Shown piece by piece: positions 56,420-64,000 of a DNA stretch of 64,000 nucleotides. The translations under genes were made by a program, and so were the position numbers. The stretch's first letter is position 1. Every line of letters starts with the position of its first letter. Origin of the DNA: Mallotus nudiflorus (taxonomy: Eukaryota > Streptophyta > Magnoliopsida > Malpighiales > Euphorbiaceae); assembly GCA_947683625.1 (NCBI GenBank), contig CANTUR010000920.1, positions 1,054,001 through 1,118,000 of the forward strand, in the 5' to 3' direction. Under the pieces are notes generated by a model, which was not told where the DNA came from, ran no database searches, and saw only the letters and a program-made list of their open reading frames with translations.

Positions 56420-59400
56420 TGTAATATCCCGTGTTTTTAAAAAAATATATATTTACACTGTACCGGGATATGCAGTGTTAATAATTTCTGTACATTATAT
56501 GATATTTTTACGAGTTGATATGTATTTTAAACCTATTTTAATTATTGTATATTATTTTCAGTGTTTTACGTAAAATTTTCCCGAGACTTGTATTTTCGGG
56601 GAAATTTTCACGTAAACAATGTATTATTAATTATTTTAAAGGTATTTACGGACTTGCATGAACTCATACATATTTTTAAATTATTAGATAAAGCCTGTGT
56701 GTGAATATTTAATTAATTAGGGTTTATTATTACCCTAATATTTTATTAAGTATTTAATTGTTTTAATTGTTATTTAATTAATTTTATTTGGTAAAAATTA
56801 TTAAAATATTAATATTTTTATGTGTGTGGTGTATATTTGATGTGTGTAATTTAATATTATTTTAATATATAGTATAATATATATATATATATACATATAT
56901 ACATCAAAAATCAAAAAAATTTGCAAAATTACCATTTTGCCCCCCACTTCATCTTCTTCCTCCCGATTCTCTCTTCTCCATTTCCGGTCGCTGCCGTGCT
57001 GTTCCTTCACCGTGGGTGTGCCGTCCGGTGTGCCACCATCTTCCCCGACCAGTTTCGCCACCTGAGGAGCCCGTTTCCAGCGTCGGGAGAATGATTTTGG
57101 TCGGAGAAGCCGAAAATCAACCCACCGTCGATCACGCCGATTCCGGCCACCGTTTTCAACACCGCCGGTCTCTTTCTTCTCCTTGAGCTCCGGTGAGTGT
57201 GATTCTAGCTTTGGTTTGAGCTAAAATGGTCTAGAATTGCTTAAGTTTCGATTTGTAAATTTCGGCCTATTAGGGTTTTCGATTTTTTTGAGCTTCGAAT
57301 TGGATGATTCATGGAAAATTCCTTCACAAATGTTGCTCCTAGTAGCTTAATCTTCATGTGTGAATTTTTGTAGAATTTTTGGAGATTGTTTGGATTTTTG
57401 GGTATTTTTGAATATTTTAATATTATTTTCTAATTTTCGGAAATTAATTATTTAAATTATGAAATTTGAGTTTATGGTTAAATTGGGTGTTGAAATGAAT
57501 TATAGGAATTTATTTGGAATTTTTATGAATTTCTAAGTATTTATTTTTAATTATTGAAGTTTAGGTGATTTTGGAAAATTAGGTTAATTGTGTTTTAAAT
57601 TGAATTTAATTGGTTAATTGAGTTTAAATATTGATATTATTGATAAATATATTGAGAAAATTAATTTTAGATAATTGTATGATTTTTGGTGAATTTTTGA
57701 AGTAATTTAGGTATATTTATATATATAAGGGTATTTTGGTAATTTTACCCTAAATTGTCTAAAAATGTAATTTAATTGGTTTTAATATTTATTTAAGGTA
57801 TAAAAATTATTTCTACAAAATATTTGGTATTTTTAACTAACTGAAACTATTTTTCGTGAATTATTTTCAATTATATATATAATATACGATTTTTCTAATA
57901 AAATGAGTTTTAATCGGTTTTTATAGTGTTTCAAGGTTAATTATGTAATTTCTACGTATGAAATGTATTTTTGTGATTTAAGGATATTTTTGTTGTATTT
58001 GGAATATTGTTCTGTGTTTGTGGACCCCGGTCGGTGGACTGTAGTTTGGAGTCCGACCGTGGGATTTTACTTGTGTTGAGCTTGTTTTTTTGAAGTGTAT
58101 TTCTTTGCAGGGTCGGCTCTACTCTTTTGAGTAGAGAGATGTCCGTTTTACAGGGGAGGTTCTGCCGAATTTTCGGTAGAATTCTCGTAAAACGTGATAT
58201 CCAGTCGAACCCTAATTTCCGATTCTGTGTTTAGTACTCTAGATTGAATTCTAGGATTTCTATTAGGTTTATTCTAATGTCGGTTATTTATTGCTTGTTT
58301 AGTTGCGCCGAGACCGAGGGCTAGTGGACCAGGCCCGTAGGACCTGTCTCGTGGAGCGCATTAGGTGAGTTACTATATTATATATATATGCTTAGGATGC
58401 ATGATTTAGAAAATGCATGTTTTATTTTGACTGAATATGCATAAATAATGTGATTTATATTCAAGTATATTTTTGGTATATTTTTGGTATATAATAAATT
58501 ATACACATGTTTTGTTAATAAAATATATTTAAAATGTTTTTAAATATATTTTTAGTTTAATTCATGATTTGATTGGATTTATTTGACATATATATACTCA
58601 AAATATACCTGGTTTATGTTTGGTATATTTTCGGTATATATATGGTTTATATTGTTATTTCATTTACATTCATGCATCATTTATTTTTGTGAATGAATGT
58701 TTTATATTTATTAATGAAGGATATCAATAGAACGTGCTACCTAGTGGGCAGCACTAGGACCGAGTACGTACCGGTACGCCTATAGCTTTAGGCTATGTTA
58801 CTAACTATTTGTGGATATTGATTTGATATGATTATTGATATGTGTGAGATGTGGTTTGTGGGTGTGATTGCTGGAGCTCGGTTGACCAAGTGTCTCGGGG
58901 CCAATCACACTGGCAGTTAGACTGCTGGAGCTCGGTTGACTTAGTGTCTCGGGGCCAGTCTACTGTCCAAATGGATTAAGTGGATATATTTGGTATAAGT
59001 GAGCCTATATGGCCAGAGTGTTGTTTAACACTATTTTCTGAGGTTGCGATATTCTAGGGTTCTATGTAATCCTTCATAAAAGATGATTTTCAGATAAATA
59101 TATAAAAATGATTTTATTGCATCTGTGTGTAATTGCCTGTATATATACATATTATATATACTGTTGATTGTATGCATTATCACTTAGTGTGTATGTATAT
59201 ATATTATAGTAATTCACTCAGTGAGGTCTGACTCCCCTCCGTTGACTATTTTTCAGGAGAGTCAACTTCCTCAGACCTCAGTAGCAGGTCGATACGCCGG
59301 ATTTCTTCCGCCCCGGCTTCTTTATGTAAATTGTCTACTTGAGTCTTATTTATTTTATCTAGACACTGCAGTAGTTGTGAATTACAGTGTTGGATTTCAT

Positions 59401-59661
59401 GTACTTTATTTTAAAGAGATGTATTATATTGAACTGGATTTGTATTAAAGATTATATTTATGTGATGAGATGAGTTTTGAATTAAATCCAGTTGATATGA
59501 AAAATGATAAAATGATATTATGATTTTTATTTCCGCTGCATATTATATTTTTATTGTTATTATGGCATGATTTATTTATTTTTAGGCTTGCTACGGGTTC
59601 CGGATTCGAAAGAATTCCCGTTCCCTAGCGCCGGTCATGGCCCCTGTTTTGGGTCGTGACA
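56420..59661 (+). repeat. Array LTR4 (3' LTR of unit 3)
   Basis: 3242 bp, LTR2-type at the diagnostic sites, ending GGGTCGTGACA. It is followed directly by CTACC (59662-59666), the right target duplication, and then by copia sequence. Landmarks lie at LTR1 positions plus 24715 in the second half. Confidence 0.96.
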
Positions 59662-59666
59662 CTACC
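59662..59666. other. Target-site duplication CTACC, right copy
   Basis: Matches 31702-31706. Confidence 0.95.
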
Positions 59667-61014
59667 TTAAATGATGAACTTCCAAAGGATTGACAATTCA
59701 AGAAAGCTTACCCTCAAGACCTTATTATAGGTGACACTACAAAAGGGGTAACTACTAGATCTAAACTCAAGTCTATTGTTAATTTAGATTTCATTTCTCA
59801 AATTGAACCCAAAAATGTTGATAATGCTTTGAATGATGAATTTTGGGTCCTTACTATACAAGAAGAGTTAAATCAATTTGAGAGAAATAAGGTTTGGACC
59901 TTGGTTCCTAGACCTAAACATCATCTTATTATTAGCACCAAATGGGTGTTTAGAAATAAGATGAATGAACAAGGTGTCATAACTAGGAATAAAACTAGAC
60001 TAGTAGCTAAAGGTTATAATCAAGAGGAAGGAATTGATTATGATGAAACCTTTGCCCCCATTGCAAGGTTAGAAGCTATTAGGATGTTACTTGCATTTGC
60101 ATCATACATGGATTTTAAACTTTATCAAATGGATGTTAAAAGTGTATTTTTAAATGGTTTTATTGAAGAGGAGGTATATGTTGAACAACCTCTGGGTTTT
60201 GAAAATTTTGACTCTCCAAATCATGTTTTTAAATTATCAAAAGCATTGTATGGATTGAAACAAGCTCCAAGAGATTAGTATGAAAGATTGAGTAATTTTT
60301 TACTAACGAAAGGTTCTCTAAAGGAAAGGTTGACACTACTCTTTTCATAAAAAAATACAAGCATGATTTATTAATTGTTAAAATTTATGTTGATGATACT
60401 ATTTTCAATGCTACTAACCATTGCTTGTGTGAGGAATTTTCTAAGCTAATGCAAGGAGAATTTGAGATGAGTATGATGGGAGAACTCAAGTTCTTTCTTG
60501 GACTTCAAATCAAGCAATATAAAGATGGGATTTTCATCAATCAAACCAAATATGCAAGGGACATTCTCAAGAAGTTTGGAATGGATGGAGCTAAAATAAG
60601 CAAAACTCCAATGAGCACCACAACCAAACTCAATAAGGATGAGAATGGCAAACCAATTGATGAAAAGCGATTTAGAGGTATGATCGGATCCCTTCTTTAT
60701 TTAACCGCTAGTAGACCCGATATTATGTTTGCTACTTGCTTGTGTGCAAAATTTCAATCAAGTCCTAGAGAGTCTCATTTGAATGCTATCAAAATAATTT
60801 TCAAATATCTTTGTGGTATAATGCATTCAGGACTTTGGTATCCTAGGAGTTCTTCCTTTGACTTATTAGTTATTCTGATGCTGATTTTGCCGGTAGCCTA
60901 CTAGATAGAAAAATCACTTCCGGAACTTGTCAAATTTTAGAAAATTGCTTAGTTTCTTAGTTTAGTAAGAAACAAGTTTCTATTGCCTTGTCCACGGTTG
61001 AAGCAGAATATATG
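59667..61014 (+). pseudogene. pol: Copia reverse transcriptase and RNase H, second half of the split element
   Basis: Continues the copia polyprotein broken at 31706. It begins LNDELPKD, then a stop replacing Trp. RT proper shows KWVFRNKMNEQG, ARLEAIRMLLAFAS and YQMDVKSVFLNG in 59829-60278; a TAG replaces Trp after LKQAPRD. A frameshifted stretch follows in which the catalytic YVDD is still encoded (60388-60399). The next open piece (60425-60904) has GELKFFLGLQI and SLLYLTASRPDI. RNase H has SDADFAG (one frame off near 60860) and ALSTVEAEYM, cut at 61014 by the last LTR. Several stops and slips make it inactive. RNase H C-terminus and 3' LTR are not in the window. Confidence 0.87.
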
Positions 61015-64000
61015 TGTAATATCCCGTGTTTTTAAAATATTTTAAAACTGCATCGGAATATGCAGTGTTAATAATTTTTGTATATATTTATGATATTTCA
61101 TGAGTTTTTTTTAAATAAAATTTATTTTTAATTATTTTATATTATTTTAAGTACTTTACGTAAAATTTTCTCGGGACTTGCATTTTCAGGAAATTTGACA
61201 CGTAAATTATTTATTATTAATTATTTTAAATAGATTTCCACATTTTGCATGAGCTCATATATATTTTTAAAGTACTAAATAACGTATATATGTGTATTTA
61301 TTTATTTAACTAGGGTTTAATTAATTACCCTAATTTTTTTTATTTATTATTAGTTTAATTTTATTTAATTATTTTTTTAGTGTATAAATTATTTAATGTA
61401 TTAAATTATATGTGTGTGAATTTATATTATTATAATATATAGTGTGATATATATAAATATACATATATACATATATATAGTTGAAAAATCAAAATTTATT
61501 ACAAAATTACCATTTCTGCCCCTCCCTTCTCCTTCCTCTTCCCCGACGCCCTTCTCCTCCTTCCTCACTGTGTGACTCCATTCACTGCCGTTTAGAGCGC
61601 TTTTCGGACATCTACCACCTTCCTCCAGTTGCTCAGCCCCTCCTTCCACCCTCTCCGGTGTCGGTGAACTCTACAACAACCCGAGAAGCCAAAATTTGGA
61701 GCTACGTCGATCAAGCCGATTTCGGCCACCATTTTCGACACCGCCGGTCTCTTTCTTCTCCTTGAGCTCCGATGAGTGTGATTCCAAGTTTTTTTTTCAC
61801 TTAAAATGGTCTACATTTGCTTAGGTTTTGATTTTTGCAATTCGGCCATTTTAGGGTTCTTGATTTTCTTGAACTTCGAGTTGATTGATTCATGAAAATT
61901 ATTTCACAAATGTTGTTCCCCTTAGCTTAATCTACATTTGTGAATTTTTTTAGAATTTTTGGAAATTATTTTGATTTTTGGGTATTTTTGAATATTTTAT
62001 TATTATTTTTTAATTTTCGAAAATTAATTAAATAAATTGTGAAATTGTGTTTTATGATAAATATAGGTGTTGAAATGAATTATAGAAATTTATTTGTAAT
62101 TTTTATGAATTTCTATGTATTTATTTTGAATTTAATTAGTTTATGTAATTTTGGAAAAATAAGGTTAATTGTGTTTTTAATTGAAATTAATTATTTAATT
62201 GAGTTTATTTATTGATATTATTGATATATATGTTGCAAAAATTAATTTTTTGCAATTCTATTACTTTTGGTGAATTTTTGATTAATTTTAGTATATTTAT
62301 ATATATAGGGGCATTTTGGTAATTTTACCCTAAATTGGCTAAAAATATAATTAAATTAGTTTTAATAGTTATTTAAGGTATAAAAATTATTTCTACAAAT
62401 TATTTAGTATTTTTAATTAATTAAAACTATTTTTCATGAATTATTTTCAAATTATATATATAATATACGATTTTTCTAAATAAATAAGTTTTATCGGTTT
62501 TTAATGTGTTTTAGGGTTAATTATGTAATTTCTACTTATAAAATGTATTTTTAGTATACAAGGGTATTTTTGGTATTTTATGAATATTCAGTGAATTGTG
62601 GACCCCGGTCGGTAAACTGTAGTTTGGAGTCCGACCGAGGGGTTGTGAATGTGTTTCTGTGTCTATTTTTTGAAGTGTGTTTCTTTGCAGGGCCGGCTCT
62701 ACTCTTTGAGTAGAGAGATGTCCGTTTTATAGGGGAGGTTCTGCAGGATTTTCGGTAGAATTCTTGTAAAACGTGATGTCCGATCGAACCCTAATTCTGA
62801 TTCTGTATCTAATATTCTAGATCGAGTTTCTAGGATTTTCTGTTAGATTTATTCTGATGTCTATTATTATTGTTTGTTTAGTTGTGCTGAGACCGAGGCC
62901 TAGTGGACCAGACCCATCGGACCCATCTCGAGGAGCGCACTAAGTGTGAGTTACTATGCTATATATATCTGCTTTAGGGTGCATGATTTTAGAAATATAT
63001 GTTTTATTTTGATTAAATATGCATAATGATTTAATTAGTACTTAAGTTTATTTTTACGGTACTTTTGGTTTATTTTTGGTTTATTATTGGTATATTTTAA
63101 ACTATATGCATGTTTTATTAATGAATTATGTTTAAAATGTTTTTAAGTATATTTCTAGTTTATTTTGTAATTTAATTGGATTTATTTGACGTATATATAC
63201 TCGAAATATACCTAGTTTACTTTTGGGTATATTTCCAGTATATATATGGTTTATGTTGCTATTTTATTCAATTCATGCATCATTTACTTTTATGAATGTA
63301 TGCTTTATATTTCAATGAAGGATATCAATAGAATGTGCTACCTAGTGGGCAGCACTAGGACTGAGTACGTACCGGTATGCTTATAGCATTTAGGCTATAT
63401 TACTAACCTGTTTGAGGATATTAATTGGATTTGATTATTTTATATGCAATAAAGGATTTGGGAGTGTGATTGCTGGAGCTCGGTTGACCAAGTGTCTCGG
63501 GGCCAATCACACTGACAGTCAGACTGCTGGAGCTCAGTTGACTTAGTGTCTTGGGGACAGTCTACTGTCCAAATTGAATAAGTGATTATATTGGAATAAG
63601 TGAGCCTGTATGGCTAGAGTGTTATCTAACACTGTTTGAGGTTGCGATTTTCTAAGGTTCTATTTGATCCTTCATAACCAGTGGTTTTCAAACAAAATAT
63701 ATAAAAATGATTTTTATTGCATCTGTGTGTATTTGCCTGTATATATATTTGTATATATATTATTGACTGTATGCATTGTCATTTAGTATGCATGTATATA
63801 TATTATAGTAATTCACTTAGTGAGGTCTGACCCCCCTCCATTGACTATTTTTCAAGAGAGTCATCTTCCTCATACCTCAGTAGTAGGCCTGTACACTGGA
63901 TTTCTTCCGCTCCGCTTATCTAAGTTTTATTTTATAATCTAGACACTGTAGTAGTTATGGTCGACTGTGAGATTGTTATATTATATTTGTATGAGTTATG
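61015..64000 (+). repeat. Tekay-like LTR inserted in the copia RNase H, cut by the window edge
   Basis: Starts TGTAATATCCCGTG at 61015 directly after the copia AEYM codons and keeps all family landmarks: GC-rich block 61500-61770, CTCTACTC/GAGTAGAG hairpin near 62697, twin hairpin near 63463-63570. Expected length is ~3.25 kb, so about 250-300 bp and either a right TSD or an internal region lie outside. The left flank is ATATG. The donor-like site reads GATGAGT, that is, GT lost; the palindrome reads CGTACCGGTATG. It is more diverged than the array LTRs. Whether it is a solo LTR or the 5' end of an element cannot be told. Confidence 0.9.

Larger units (their letters stand above)
31707..59661 (+). 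mobile_element. Tandem array of three Tekay-like Ty3/gypsy elements sharing four LTRs
   Basis: Order is LTR1 (31707-34946), internal 1 (34947-39942), LTR2 (39943-43185), internal 2 (43186-48181), LTR3 (48182-51423), internal 3 (51424-56419), LTR4 (56420-59661). The internals are each exactly 4996 bp; the LTRs are 3240, 3243, 3242 and 3242 bp. Adjacent units share one LTR, with no TSD or foreign base at the inner junctions. The whole 27,955-bp block has a single perfect TSD (CTACC) at its outer ends. So one insertion event was followed by in-place amplification, unless the assembly has expanded a single element. Clade evidence: domain order gag-PR-RT-RH-IN-chromodomain, long LTRs and 5-bp TSD fit Tekay/Del chromoviruses. 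Confidence 0.93.

Noticed and set aside
31707..59661. Regular repeat spacing as a possible CRISPR-like or satellite array
   Set aside because: The unit is a complete LTR retrotransposon with PBS, PPT and pol; plant context; spacing equals element length.

Overview
This window is plant nuclear repeat DNA, almost certainly pericentromeric or otherwise heterochromatic. I see no host protein-coding gene, no RNA gene and no prokaryotic-style operon. The plant assignment rests on three things: a Ty3/gypsy chromovirus with a C-terminal chromodomain and ~3.2 kb LTRs (best match Tekay/Del clade), a Ty1/copia element with a Sirevirus-like (Maximus/SIRE) gag, and initiator-Met tRNA primer-binding sites (TGGTATCAGAGC) in both families. 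The exact species cannot be read from the sequence.

Layout. Positions 1-3829 hold the 3' part of a decayed minus-strand copy of the Tekay-like element: a partial 3' LTR (1-924), the polypurine tract, and a stop-ridden pol from chromodomain back to the reverse transcriptase N-terminus. After ~1 kb of anonymous AT-rich DNA comes a solo LTR of the same family (4864-8203, TSD TTTCC). Positions 8539-25743 are a nest of five solo LTRs of this one family. An old minus-strand LTR (A) contains a plus-strand LTR (B, TSD TGAGG), which contains another (C, TSD TGTTT). A also contains a minus-strand LTR (D, TSD AACAT), which contains a plus-strand LTR (E, TSD CATAT). When the inserts are subtracted, A-D each return to 3.25-3.4 kb; E is 4.0 kb because of internal duplications.

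Positions 25749-26819 are AT-rich DNA with microsatellites and a short tandem repeat. A Ty1/copia Sirevirus-like element begins at about 26820 (5' LTR, PBS, gag, protease, integrase) and is cut at 31706. Inserted there, and flanked by a perfect 5-bp duplication (CTACC), is the main structure: a tandem array of one Tekay-like element, LTR-internal-LTR-internal-LTR-internal-LTR (31707-59661; four LTRs of 3240-3243 bp, three internals of exactly 4996 bp, period 8238-8239 bp). The copia reverse transcriptase and RNase H resume at 59667 and are cut again at 61014 by another Tekay-family LTR that runs off the right edge.

How the parts work together. In each array unit, the LTR would drive transcription, the PBS would prime minus-strand synthesis from initiator tRNA-Met, gag-protease (575 codons open) would package, and pol (RT, RNase H, integrase, chromodomain) would copy and insert. 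All three units share the same three in-frame stop codons, so none can make a full polyprotein without readthrough. Together with near-identity, this suggests that one defective insertion was later multiplied by LTR-LTR unequal exchange. The solo LTRs are the deletion outcome of the same exchange process.

The least expected signal lies inside the LTRs. Every copy, whatever its age or orientation, keeps a series of GC-rich blocks separated by AT-rich stretches. The blocks are bounded by good plant-type splice signals (GTGAGT; TTTCTTTGCAG; TTTTTCAG) and filled with compact hairpins. One is a twin hairpin whose two stems differ while their loops are the same. This looks like a structured, possibly spliced, non-coding leader.
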